DNA from: Gilvibacter sediminis
GTDB taxonomy: Bacteria > Bacteroidota > Bacteroidia > Flavobacteriales > Flavobacteriaceae
Assembly: GCF_028561565.1 (NCBI RefSeq)
Contig: NZ_JAQQTE010000004.1
Coordinates: 141,017 to 205,016, forward strand
DNA length: 64,000 nucleotides
Reading direction: 5' to 3'
Each line of letters opens with the position of its first letter. Positions within the stretch are counted from its first letter, which is position 1. The position numbers were made by a program, and so were the translations under genes. This document shows positions 44,824 through 52,409 of the stretch, piece after piece. The notes beneath the pieces were generated by a model. The model did not search any database and had not been told where the DNA came from. It saw nothing but the letters and a program-made list of their open reading frames with translations.

Positions 44824-46518
44824 CTATAGTTTCTCGTTGATCAGCGCGATAACCTCGCTTTCTGCCGTGGCGGCCTGCTCACACAGGGCAGCAGCACGAG
44901 CCAAAATATCTTCTGCAAAAGCGCGATCTTTCAAATCCTTCGCATTGATCTTTACGTTGAAATAGGCGCCAAAAACAGCAGTTTTAGCACAAAGGATCCC
45001 AACTGCGGTATCTGACAGTGAACTCTGCAAGCCGTCTTTAAGCATGGCGTGCATGACTTCCATAGAATCCAAAGCGGTTTGCATCACCTGGAAAGGAACC
45101 TTTGTCGCGTATTGCGTAGCAGCTTCTATGGCCGCTTTGCGGGCAGCTACATCTGCTTCACTGTCCTTAGGCAATCTAAAGGCATCCATGATCTTGTTGA
45201 AGGAATTGGTGTCTTCATCCACCAAGAAAAGCAGCTTGTCCTTGTAAGCTTGTCCTTTTTCTGCCCACTGGGAATAGAACTCCCATTTATCATCCCAGCC
45301 AGCTTTGTGTGCCGATAGGTTAGCCACCATAGTTCCAAGGGCAGCGCCGAGTGTACCTACATAGGCAGCAATGGAACCTCCACCGGGAGCCATGGATTCT
45401 GAGGCAGTTTCCTCAGCAAAACCACTAACCGTGAGATCGATCAATTTGTCGGCGGAATCATCCGCGAGCATATATTCAATAATACGTGCTTTGGGATCAA
45501 AGGGTTTTAGATCGTCTAATCCAAGGGATTTTACAGCGATCTTTATCTTTTCACTTTCTGAGATCCCTAAGGAACGACTCTGTTTGGTCAGGTAATAATC
45601 CGCAGCATCTAACATCGCCTTAAGTGGCACTAATCCAACCAATTCCGATCCCGTAACACGCAAACCACGACGATCCGCAGCTTTACAGGTCTCGTCAAAA
45701 GCAATGTGCATGGGCGTAATGGAAACATTGGTCAAATTGTAAGAGATCTGCGCAATGCCGTACTCTTCAATATACCAACCAATACCCTTTACAGCCTTTA
45801 GCTTTCCGGGGATGAGTACCGGCTCTCCGTGCTCATCCAATACTTTCTTTCCAATAATTGGATTACCCTCACGTTTTACACGCCCGCGTTCGCGAATATC
45901 AAAGGCGACAGCGTTAGCGCGGCGGGTTGAGGTGCTGTTGAGGTTAACGTTATAAGCGATCAGGAAATCGCGAGAGGCGATGGCCGTAACTCCTGTCTTG
46001 GCAACCTTCTCGTTGAACTCCGCAGGGCCAAAATCAGGCGTCCATGCAGGATCTACCAATTTGGTGGCCAAACCTTCATATTCCCCTTCACGGCAATTGG
46101 AGAGGTTTTTACGCTTTTCTTCTTTAGCAGCCGCTTCATAGAAATAACCCGGAATACCCAGTTCTTTCCCAACGCGCTTGCCTAAACGGTGGGCGTAGGC
46201 CGCAGTTTCTTCCAAGCTGATGTTCGCAATAGGCACCAAAGGACAAACGTCCGTAGCTCCAAAACGCGGATGTTCCCCGCTGTGTTGGCGCATATCAATG
46301 AGTTCGCTGGCCTTTTTGATCAAGAGGAACGCAGCTTCAATTACAGGTTCAGGCTCCCCAACGAAGGTGATCACCGTTCTGTTTGTGGCCGCTCCGGGAT
46401 CTATATCCAAGAGTTTTACGCCAGGCACGGTCTCTACAATATGAGCGATTTCTTGAATTTTGTCTGCATCGCGTCCTTCACTGATATTAGGAACGCATTC
46501 AATGAGTTGTTTTTGCAT
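44824..46518 (-). CDS. ftcD: Glutamate formimidoyltransferase / formimidoyltetrahydrofolate cyclodeaminase
   Basis: The start is at 46518 (MQKQLIECVPNISEGRD), 1 bp after the hutI stop; the ATG at 46581 lies inside hutI. The 564-residue fusion has the formiminotransferase domain (about 1-300; ECVPNISEGRD, HPRFGATDVCPLVPI) and a cyclodeaminase domain (about 365-564; APGGGSIAAYVGTLGAALG). It transfers the formimino group of N-formimino-L-glutamate to THF and deaminates the product to methenyl-THF. With hutI it forms the THF-dependent end of histidine degradation. Confidence 0.95.
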   Translation of the reverse strand: MQKQLIECVPNISEGRDADKIQEIAHIVETVPGVKLLDIDPGAATNRTVITFVGEPEPVIEAAFLLIKKASELIDMRQHSGEHPRFGATDVCPLVPIANISLEETAAYAHRLGKRVGKELGIPGYFYEAAAKEEKRKNLSNCREGEYEGLATKLVDPAWTPDFGPAEFNEKVAKTGVTAIASRDFLIAYNVNLNSTSTRRANAVAFDIRERGRVKREGNPIIGKKVLDEHGEPVLIPGKLKAVKGIGWYIEEYGIAQISYNLTNVSITPMHIAFDETCKAADRRGLRVTGSELVGLVPLKAMLDAADYYLTKQSRSLGISESEKIKIAVKSLGLDDLKPFDPKARIIEYMLADDSADKLIDLTVSGFAEETASESMAPGGGSIAAYVGTLGAALGTMVANLSAHKAGWDDKWEFYSQWAEKGQAYKDKLLFLVDEDTNSFNKIMDAFRLPKDSEADVAARKAAIEAATQYATKVPFQVMQTALDSMEVMHAMLKDGLQSSLSDTAVGILCAKTAVFGAYFNVKINAKDLKDRAFAEDILARAAALCEQAATAESEVIALINEKL

Positions 46519-46519
46519 T

Positions 46520-47761
46520 TTAGTTGGTGGGTTTATAGCTGTAACCGCTAATAAGTACTTCTTGGATATGATTTTGTCCAAACGAATAAGGCAAATAGCC
46601 TATGGATGGAATGGGTTCGGTGATGATCAAATTGGCGCGTTTGCCAACAGTAATACTGCCTACTTCTGTCTCAAGGCCCATGGCATAGGCTCCGTTTATG
46701 GTGGCCGCATTGATCGCCTCTTCTGGCGTCATCTTCATTTTAGAGCACGCTAGAGCCACGACCAAATTCATATTGCCGCTCGGGGCAGAACCTGGATTGT
46801 AGTCTGTGGCGAGCGCTAAAGGCAGGCCAGCATCTATGATTCGGCGGGCAGGCGTGTAGGGGATTCCTAAAAACAAACTGCAACCGGGTAGGGCCACAGG
46901 CATGGTTTCACTGCCTTTTAGAGCCTGAATATCCTCTTCGGTGAGTTCTTCCAAATGATCCACACTCAAGGCATTGTGCTTAACGCCCATGGCCACGCCG
47001 CCATTGGCTGTGAATTGATTCACGTGGATCTTGGGTCTTAAACTGTACTGGGCTCCTGCGGCGAGGAGTCTGTCCGTATCTTCTAAAGAGAAATACCCGT
47101 CCTCACAAAAAATGTCTATATAATCCGCCAAACCGCTTTCTGCAATGGCTGGGAGCATATCACTAATGATGTGATCAATATAAGCTGCGGAGTTTTCAAA
47201 GCCGGATGGAACGGCGTGAGCCGCTAAAAAACTGGTACGTACGGGAATGTCATAATCATAGGCAAAACGCTTGGCGATCTTGAGCATCATGCGCTCGGTC
47301 TCCATGGTAAGGCCGTAACCGCTTTTGATCTCAATGGCTCCTGTCCCCATTTTGATCACGGCATTCATTCTTTTAACCGCCTGAGCGTAGACCTCGGTAA
47401 TGTCTGAGGCGCCCATGGCCTTGGCAGAATTCAGGATGCCTCCGCCAGCCTCTGCGATCTCTTGATAGCTGGCTCCTTTAAGACGCATATCAAATTCCTT
47501 TTCACGGTTGCCTGCATACACCAAGTGGGTGTGGGAATCACACCAAGTAGGCAGCACATAACTTCCTTTGACGTCTTTGACTTCTGTGAATCCATCGGTA
47601 GGGCAGCTGTCCATGGTTCCAAAACCACTGATCTTTCTGTTCTCTATGGTAAGCCAAGCATTTTCCAGTTGAGGAAGCTCTTGCATTTGCGCTCCGCTAA
47701 GGTAGCGCACACCTTGGTCTCTCACTTGCACCAAGGCTTTGATGTTCTTGATCAGGATCAT
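46520..47761 (-). CDS. hutI: Imidazolonepropionase
   Basis: The 413-residue amidohydrolase has the HutI signature: CDSHTHLVYAGNREKEFDMR (H-x-H), KSGYGLTMETERMMLK, FLAAHAVPSGFE, KIHVNQFTANGGVAMG and ATDYNPGSAPSGNMN. It hydrolyses imidazolone-5-propionate to N-formimino-L-glutamate, which FtcD then uses. hutH and hutU are not in the window. A TATCTTTA core (complement of 47786-47793) lies 25 bp upstream. Confidence 0.96.
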   Translation of the reverse strand: MILIKNIKALVQVRDQGVRYLSGAQMQELPQLENAWLTIENRKISGFGTMDSCPTDGFTEVKDVKGSYVLPTWCDSHTHLVYAGNREKEFDMRLKGASYQEIAEAGGGILNSAKAMGASDITEVYAQAVKRMNAVIKMGTGAIEIKSGYGLTMETERMMLKIAKRFAYDYDIPVRTSFLAAHAVPSGFENSAAYIDHIISDMLPAIAESGLADYIDIFCEDGYFSLEDTDRLLAAGAQYSLRPKIHVNQFTANGGVAMGVKHNALSVDHLEELTEEDIQALKGSETMPVALPGCSLFLGIPYTPARRIIDAGLPLALATDYNPGSAPSGNMNLVVALACSKMKMTPEEAINAATINGAYAMGLETEVGSITVGKRANLIITEPIPSIGYLPYSFGQNHIQEVLISGYSYKPTN

Positions 47762-47857
47762 GAAAATTTAGCTGCAGTTCATGGGTAAAGATAACAAAGC
47801 TCCCGCGATTTTGAGTCTGACAATTTTCGTAATTTAGAAGCACAAAAAGACAATCCC

Positions 47858-49027
47858 ATGGCTCAAGGAAAATTAGGTTTAAATACCGTTTGTACCCATA
47901 CCGGAGAAGTGCCTGACGAGCAGTTCCAAGGGGCAATATCGCCCATCTATCTCAGCAGTTCATACGCCTATGAAGGCGTTGATGTAAAGCGTTATCCGCG
48001 CTATTTCAACACACCCAATCAAGAAGGACTCTCTAAAAAAGTAGCCGCTTTAGAAGGCTGTGAAGCCGGGATGATCTTTGGAAGTGGAATGGCCGCGGTA
48101 AGTACTACGCTTATGGCCTTTTTGCAAAAAGGAGATCATGTAGTCTTGCAAGAGGCGCTTTATGGTGGAACTTACAATTTAGTCGTTGAAGAATTTGAGA
48201 AGTTTGGGATTGAGTACAGCTTTACCGAGGGTCTGAGTGAAGCGGCTTTTGAAGCTGCTGTGCGTGAGAATACCAAGGTGGTTTATGTAGAGACTCCGTC
48301 CAACCCGCTGATGAAGGTCACGGACCTTGCGATGATAGGCCGTTTGGCAAAGAAGCACAATTTGGTCAGCATGATAGACAATACGTTTGCTTCTCCCGTA
48401 AATCAAACACCTAAAGACTTTGGAATTGACATTATGATCCACAGTGCTACCAAATATATGGGCGGACACAGTGATATCTGTGCGGGAGCTGTTGCGGCCT
48501 CTCAAGAGCATATTGATCGTATTTGGAACCTGGCCAAGAATTTTGGTGGGAGTTTGAGCGATATGACTGTGTGGCTGTTAGAGCGCAGCATGAAGACCAT
48601 GGCTTTGCGCGTGAAGCAACAAAACGCCAATGCTTTAGCCATGGCCGAGTGGTTGGATAGCCGAGAAGAAGTTGAACGCGTCTATTACCCCGGCTTAGCA
48701 TCTCACCCAGATCACGAATTGGCTAAAAGCCAAATGCGCGGATTTAGTGGGATGATGTCTTTTGAGTTGGCCGATGGGATTGGCGCAGAAGCATTTTTAG
48801 AGGCTTTACAACTGATAAAACCCTCCATGAGCTTGGCGGGTGTGGAATCTACCATGCTGCTGCCGAGTAAGACCTCACACTTCCTTTTGGGAGAAGAGGA
48901 GCGCGCTAGACAAGGCATTTCTGAACAGTTAATTAGATTCTCTGTGGGGATAGAAGAAGTGGAAGATCTGCAAGGCGATATTGTGGCTGCTTTAAAACAA
49001 ACCGCTCAAGTACAACCTGTAAACTAA
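47858..49027 (+). CDS. PLP-dependent trans-sulfuration enzyme (Cys/Met metabolism family)
   Basis: The 389-residue protein is a Cys/Met-metabolism PLP enzyme: the N-terminal PIYLSSSYAYEGVD, GCEAGMIFGSGMAAVSTTLM, the substrate-cofactor motif VETPSNPLMKVTD, IDNTFASP and the Schiff-base Lys in HSATKYMGGHSD (about residue 196). It could be cystathionine gamma-synthase, cystathionine gamma-lyase or methionine gamma-lyase; sequence reading alone does not decide. It is followed 5 bp later by bshB1, which makes a link to Cys supply for bacillithiol attractive but unproven. Confidence 0.93.
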   Translation: MAQGKLGLNTVCTHTGEVPDEQFQGAISPIYLSSSYAYEGVDVKRYPRYFNTPNQEGLSKKVAALEGCEAGMIFGSGMAAVSTTLMAFLQKGDHVVLQEALYGGTYNLVVEEFEKFGIEYSFTEGLSEAAFEAAVRENTKVVYVETPSNPLMKVTDLAMIGRLAKKHNLVSMIDNTFASPVNQTPKDFGIDIMIHSATKYMGGHSDICAGAVAASQEHIDRIWNLAKNFGGSLSDMTVWLLERSMKTMALRVKQQNANALAMAEWLDSREEVERVYYPGLASHPDHELAKSQMRGFSGMMSFELADGIGAEAFLEALQLIKPSMSLAGVESTMLLPSKTSHFLLGEEERARQGISEQLIRFSVGIEEVEDLQGDIVAALKQTAQVQPVN

Positions 49028-49032
49028 AGGCA

Positions 49033-49749
49033 TTGAAATTAGATATACTCGCCATTGGGGCGCATCCGGATGATGTAGAATTGGGCTGTGGAGCTACTTT
49101 AGCCAAAGAGATCGCCGCTGGGAAAAAGGTTGGGATCTTAGATTTAACCCGAGGTGAACTCGGCACGCGCGGCACGCCGGAGATCAGAGATCAAGAGGCT
49201 AAAGCCGCTGCAAAGATATTAGGAGTGGTAGTGCGGGAGAACATAGCAATTCCCGACGGCTTTTTTACCAATTCCAAAGAGAATCAACTGAAAATCATTG
49301 AAGTATTGCGCAAGTATCAGCCTGATATTGTGCTTTGCAACGCGGTAGACGACAGACATATTGATCACGGCAAAGGCTCTAAACTTGCCAGTGATGCCTG
49401 CTTTTTAAGCGGCTTGAGACGCATTAAGACCAGGCATAATGGCGAGGCGCAAGAAGCTTGGAGGCCTAAACTGGTCTATCATTATATCCAATGGAAGAAC
49501 TTGGAACCCGACTTTGTGGTAGATGTAAGCGATTATATTGAAAAGAAGCAGGAAGCGGTCTTTGCCTATACCAGTCAGTTCTTTGACCCGAAGAGTGATG
49601 ACCCGTCTACGCCCATAAGCAGTTCTAACTTTAAGGAGAGTATTGCCTACCGCGCCAGAGACTTAGGACGTTTGATAGGGGTGGAATACGCAGAAGGATT
49701 CACGGTAGAACGCTACGTAGCCGTGGACAGCCTCTTTGATTTGAAGTAA
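49033..49749 (+). CDS. bshB1: Bacillithiol biosynthesis deacetylase
   Basis: The 238-residue LmbE/PIG-L family protein uses a TTG start at 49033 (no ATG nearby fits). The zinc motif is IGAHPDDVELGCGA (AHPDD, about residues 9-13), a second ligand is in DRHIDHGKGS, and the C-terminal motifs YTSQF and RARDLGRLIGVEYAEGF are typical of BshB1. It deacetylates GlcNAc-malate to GlcN-malate, the second step of bacillithiol synthesis. bshA and bshC are not in this window. Confidence 0.95.
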   Translation: MKLDILAIGAHPDDVELGCGATLAKEIAAGKKVGILDLTRGELGTRGTPEIRDQEAKAAAKILGVVVRENIAIPDGFFTNSKENQLKIIEVLRKYQPDIVLCNAVDDRHIDHGKGSKLASDACFLSGLRRIKTRHNGEAQEAWRPKLVYHYIQWKNLEPDFVVDVSDYIEKKQEAVFAYTSQFFDPKSDDPSTPISSSNFKESIAYRARDLGRLIGVEYAEGFTVERYVAVDSLFDLK

Positions 49750-49767
49750 ATTTTTTTGGCCCGCATA

Positions 49768-49798
49768 TTGCGCTAAGGAATTAAAGTGATTATATTTG
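49768..49798 (+). promoter_or_regulatory. Promoter of tRNA-His
   Basis: TTG at 49768-49770, a 20-bp spacer and TATATTTG at 49791-49798: both boxes are exact for the Bacteroidetes primary sigma. The tRNA begins 41 bp downstream, leaving a short 5' leader. Confidence 0.75.
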
Positions 49799-49838
49799 CC
49801 TCCGCTTATTAGCAAACCAGTATGATAAGCGATAAATG

Positions 49839-49912
49839 GTGGTTGTAGCTCAGCTGGTTAGAGCGCTGGATTGTGGTTCCAGAGGTCGCCGGTTCGAACC
49901 CGGTCTTCCACC
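49839..49912 (+). tRNA. tRNA-His (anticodon GUG)
   Basis: A cloverleaf is readable. The D arm has GCTC/GAGC, the anticodon stem CTGGA/TCCAG encloses TTGTGGT with anticodon GTG at 49873-49875, and the T arm GCCGG/CCGGT encloses TTCGAAC. The encoded G at 49838 can serve as G-1 opposite the C at 49912. The acceptor stem (49839-49845 with 49905-49911) has two adjacent T-T mismatches, unusual for a functional tRNA. CCA is not encoded. A Rho-independent terminator follows at once, and the AT-rich accessory region begins beyond it. Confidence 0.92.
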
Positions 49913-49916
49913 CAGT

Positions 49917-49951
49917 AAAGCCTTTGCGCAGATGCGCAAGGGCTTTTTTTG
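49917..49951 (+). terminator. Terminator of tRNA-His
   Basis: The stem AGCCTTTGCGC / GCGCAAGGGCT (one T-G wobble) with loop AGAT is followed by T7. It begins a few bases after the tRNA. Confidence 0.9.
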
Positions 49952-49973
49952 TTCGCGTCCGCGAAGCTCGCTT

Positions 49974-50080
49974 CAGCGGAAAGCGTAAAAAAAGCCCTGC
50001 AGTTGCTTTGCAACTGAGGCTTTACTAGCAGGTTTCCCTTCACGGATCACGCGCATTTGTAACACAAATGCGTGTAACCC
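49974..50080 (+). repeat. Hairpin-scaffold repeat, copy 1
   Basis: This unit has the scaffold GGAAAGCGTAAAAAAAGCCC, a hairpin CAGTTGC-TTT-GCAACTG, AGGCTTTACTAGCAGGTTT, CACGGATCAC, a hairpin CGCATTTGT-AAC-ACAAATGCG, and GTAACCC. Copy 2 repeats the same scaffold with different stem sequences. No ORF is supported here. Confidence 0.8.
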
Positions 50081-50105
50081 ACCGACCTCTGGGTTCAGTC
50101 TGTTT

Positions 50106-50207
50106 CAACGGAAAGCGTAAAAAAAAGCCCACCAACGGCGGAGCCGTTGAGGCTTTATTGGCAGGTTTCTCTTATCCGGATCACGCCTCGCAATGCGAGG
50201 CGTAACC
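50106..50207 (+). repeat. Hairpin-scaffold repeat, copy 2
   Basis: The order is as in copy 1: GGAAAGCGTAAAAAAAAGCCC, a hairpin CAACGGC-GGA-GCCGTTG, AGGCTTTATTGGCAGGTTT, CCGGATCAC, a hairpin GCCTCGC-AAT-GCGAGGC, and GTAACC. The flanks are nearly identical to copy 1 but both stems are completely different in sequence and still perfectly paired. Confidence 0.8.
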
Positions 50208-50271
50208 TTTTTTGGAAGCTTTACAGAATGATTTTCTATAACTGCCGGCGCGGCAGGCTGGCTCCTTCGCT

Positions 50272-50294
50272 AAAAACATCCACCGGATGTTTTT
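50272..50294 (+). repeat. Perfect 10-bp hairpin
   Basis: AAAAACATCC-ACC-GGATGTTTTT. The core ACATCC/GGATGT with an ACC-type loop recurs in the block at 52259-52277, about 2 kb away. The T run would also allow it to act as a terminator. Confidence 0.7.
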
Positions 50295-50307
50295 TAAACG
50301 CTCGGCC

Positions 50308-50356
50308 CCCTCACGGATCACACGCATTTGCCCGGCAAATGCGTGTAACGCGAACC
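50308..50356 (+). repeat. Hairpin-scaffold repeat, copy 3 (3' half only)
   Basis: CCCTCACGGATCAC, then a hairpin ACGCATTTG-CCCGG-CAAATGCGT, then GTAACGCGAACC. It matches the second half of copies 1 and 2. The stretch 50357-50522 that follows holds no feature I can recognise. Confidence 0.75.
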
Positions 50357-50522
50357 TTTGATTTCAGCTTGTACCAGTTATTGATGTTTTTGCTAACTTT
50401 AGTGTCTCCCCGAGAAATATTCCCCAGACAATTAAGAATTAACATCGTTAAGTATAAAGCTCATCTAATGATTAGCAATGCGTTTATAGTGGGAGGTTAC
50501 CAACAAACTAAAAGTACTAAGA

Positions 50523-50975
50523 ATGAAAATTATCAATTTAATCTTGGCCATAACTATTTTGATCAGCTGCGGAGTGCCAAAAGACGATTATGAAAAGGTT
50601 GTTGAAGAAAGAGATAGCCTTAAATTGGAACTTGAAGGATTGAAAGTTATTAATGATAAAAATATCAATGATAACTTGTTATTAGAGAAAGAACTTCAAG
50701 CTTACAGAGAAAAGGAGCGTCAAGAAAATGAGGTGCCCTATGTAACAGAGACAAGGGCATTAGAGGTTTTAAAGTATGACTATTCATTTAATAGAAGAGA
50801 TGATGTCTATAAGGATGTTCAAATAATGAGGTTAGCTAAAAATAAGTTTAGAATCAGCTTAATGGAAAAGAGCCGTACAGCACCGGAACGAAGTGATGAT
50901 TTTTTCTACCATAATAAAAAATTAGTTCTAACCATTTTTAAAGGTGACAAATACACACTGACTAGTAGTTGGTAA
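50523..50975 (+). CDS. Small coiled-coil lipoprotein, unknown
   Basis: The 150-residue protein has an SPII signal (MKIINLILAITILISC, Cys16). A coiled-coil segment (about 22-70, rich in Glu/Lys/Leu) is followed by a small beta-containing domain (about 80-150). There is no recognised family. It is the first gene of the AT-rich region and is followed by the structured element at 51008-51120. Codon use is visibly more AT-rich than in the genes before the tRNA. Confidence 0.75.
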   Translation: MKIINLILAITILISCGVPKDDYEKVVEERDSLKLELEGLKVINDKNINDNLLLEKELQAYREKERQENEVPYVTETRALEVLKYDYSFNRRDDVYKDVQIMRLAKNKFRISLMEKSRTAPERSDDFFYHNKKLVLTIFKGDKYTLTSSW

Positions 50976-51007
50976 ATTTTAAACTTTGGCTAATCAAGGC
51001 ATGAATA

Positions 51008-51120
51008 CCATCACTCTTAAGGCCATGGTGGAAGAGAAGAAAATTTAATTTAAAAAGATAAAACGCAACGTGTAGCGCGCGTCGGATGGTTCGCACGACT
51101 TTTATATGACGACGTTGTAG
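51008..51120 (+). repeat. Intergenic cassette-boundary element, family E, copy 1
   Basis: A conserved 5' module begins CCATCACTC, then a GGTGGAAGAGAAG block and TTTAATTTAAAAAGA. An inverted-repeat core follows with arms CAACGT (51066-51071) and ACGTTG (51112-51117) around GTGTAGCG and GGTTCGCACG. Copies at 52147-52393 and 56947-57056 share the module and the arms, with covarying bases. Confidence 0.75.
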
Positions 51121-51138
51121 CTAATTAAAATAAAATAA

Positions 51139-52071
51139 ATGCCAGTAGATTTTTCAGACATATTAGTAATCGGAGTTTCTTCAAGAGCACTCTTCAATTT
51201 AGAAGAAGAAAATGCTGTATTTGAAAAAGAAGGAATACAAGGGTATAGAAAATACCAGCAGGAACGGGAAGATGAACCCTTAAATCCAGGAACAGCATTC
51301 TTACTGGTGAAAAGTTTACTTGAACTTAATAATCAGGCTGAGAAAAGAATTGTAGAGGTTGTAGTAATGTCCAGAAACAGCCCAGAAACTGGGGTGAGAA
51401 TGTTGAATTCAATAGAAAATCACAAGTTAGATATCACAAGAGTTGCTCTTTCCGGAGGGGAGCCATTAGCACCATATATTGAAGCCTATGATGTGGATTT
51501 ATTCTTATCTAAGGATGATAAAGATGTTCAGGCGGTAATTGATTCGAGGGCTTCCGCTGCCGCTACTATTTATGAACCACCCACTGAATTTGACCCTAAA
51601 GATAATAGAGTGAAAATTGCATTTGATGCAGATGCAGTCCTATTTTCAGAAGAATCTGAATACCGTTACAAAACTGAAGGCATGGATGCATTTCATAAAC
51701 ATGAATCTGAGCATGTTGACGACCCTTTAAAAGAAGGTCCTTTTGCCAAGTTACTAATTAAACTCTCAAAAATTCAAGAGCATTTACCAACAACAATCGA
51801 GCTAACTCCCTTAAGACTCTCAATTGTTACCGCACGAAATGCACCGTCACATATGAGAGTAATTAAGACTTTGCGGAAGTGGGGTGTTTATGTTGATGAA
51901 GCACACTTTTTAGGTGGTTTGTCTAAAGATAAAGTGCTGAAGGCATTTGGAGCACATATATTTTTTGATGACCAAGAAACCCACTTAGAAGCTACGAGTA
52001 AAGTAGTGCCTTCAGGAAAAGTGCCATATAGTTCTGATTCCAAAATGCAAGTAATAAACAAGAATAAGTAA
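51139..52071 (+). CDS. Cytosolic-type 5'-nucleotidase (PF06189 family)
   Basis: The 310-residue protein matches the bacterial members of the 5'-nucleotidase cN-I family: IGVSSRALFNLEEENAVFE, GYRKYQQEREDEPLNPGTAF, VVVMSRNSPETGVRMLNSIE, GGEPLAPYI, a second half with IAFDADAVLFSEESE (HAD-like nucleophile Asp), and HIFFDDQETH. It probably dephosphorylates nucleoside monophosphates. It is a recognisable enzyme sitting among unrecognised genes and is bounded on both sides by the structured intergenic elements, as expected for a cassette cargo gene. Confidence 0.92.
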   Translation: MPVDFSDILVIGVSSRALFNLEEENAVFEKEGIQGYRKYQQEREDEPLNPGTAFLLVKSLLELNNQAEKRIVEVVVMSRNSPETGVRMLNSIENHKLDITRVALSGGEPLAPYIEAYDVDLFLSKDDKDVQAVIDSRASAAATIYEPPTEFDPKDNRVKIAFDADAVLFSEESEYRYKTEGMDAFHKHESEHVDDPLKEGPFAKLLIKLSKIQEHLPTTIELTPLRLSIVTARNAPSHMRVIKTLRKWGVYVDEAHFLGGLSKDKVLKAFGAHIFFDDQETHLEATSKVVPSGKVPYSSDSKMQVINKNK

Positions 52072-52094
52072 AGCTGGCTACAACAACGCATATT

Positions 52095-52141
52095 CTGCGA
52101 AAATTAGAGTAAAGTGGACTTCATTACGAGGGGACGTTGCG
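52095..52141 (+). repeat. Intergenic element, family F, copy 1
   Basis: The pattern is TTAGAGTAAAGT, a small hairpin AAGT/ACTT, then CGAGGGGACGTTGCG. An outer pair CAACG (52084-52088) / CGTTG (52135-52139) encloses it. Related elements are at 54577-54624, 57834-57884 and 62560-62595. Confidence 0.6.
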
Positions 52142-52146
52142 AAGCA

Positions 52147-52393
52147 ATTATCACTCACAAGTCTATGGTGGAAGAGAAGGAATTTTAATTTAAAAAGAGA
52201 CAACGTTACGTAAACTGAAAACAGAGTAAAGGCCTTCCCTTCGGTGGGTACCTCATACAAACATCCACTGGATGTTTGGTTTTGCAAAGGCAAAACTAGT
52301 ACTCGGTAACCTTCACCAAATGTCCACCGGACATTTGCTATTGCTACGCAATAGTTCGTTGCAGCAGTATACAGGGACGTTGTGTGCAATGTT
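52147..52393 (+). repeat. Family E element, copy 2, with an internal hairpin cluster
   Basis: The module ATTATCACTCACAAG, GGTGGAAGAGAAGGAATTT and TTTAAAAAGA is followed by arms ACAACGT (52200-52206) and ACGTTGT (52377-52383). Between the arms lie four perfect hairpins: AAACATCC-ACT-GGATGTTT (52259-52277), GTTTTGC-AAAG-GCAAAAC (52279-52296), CAAATGTCC-ACC-GGACATTTG (52317-52337) and CTATTGC-TAC-GCAATAG (52338-52354). In the other E copies the arms are only about 40 bp apart, so about 130 bp appear to be inserted. This accounts for most of the non-coding gap 52072-52409. Confidence 0.75.
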
Positions 52394-52409
52394 GGAAAAA
52401 ATCTAGATT

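Noticed and set aside
44824-47761. Complete histidine utilisation operon
   Set aside because: Only hutI and ftcD are here; hutH and hutU are not in the window.
49974-50356. CRISPR array
   Set aside because: The repeats are imperfect, about 100 bp, with hairpins of variable sequence in fixed positions; there is no repeat-spacer regularity and there are no cas genes.
50147-50593. A 148-codon open frame across the post-tRNA repeats
   Set aside because: It runs through hairpin repeats and overlaps the better-supported lipoprotein gene at 50523-50975. Its translation is Arg/Phe-rich with no motif.
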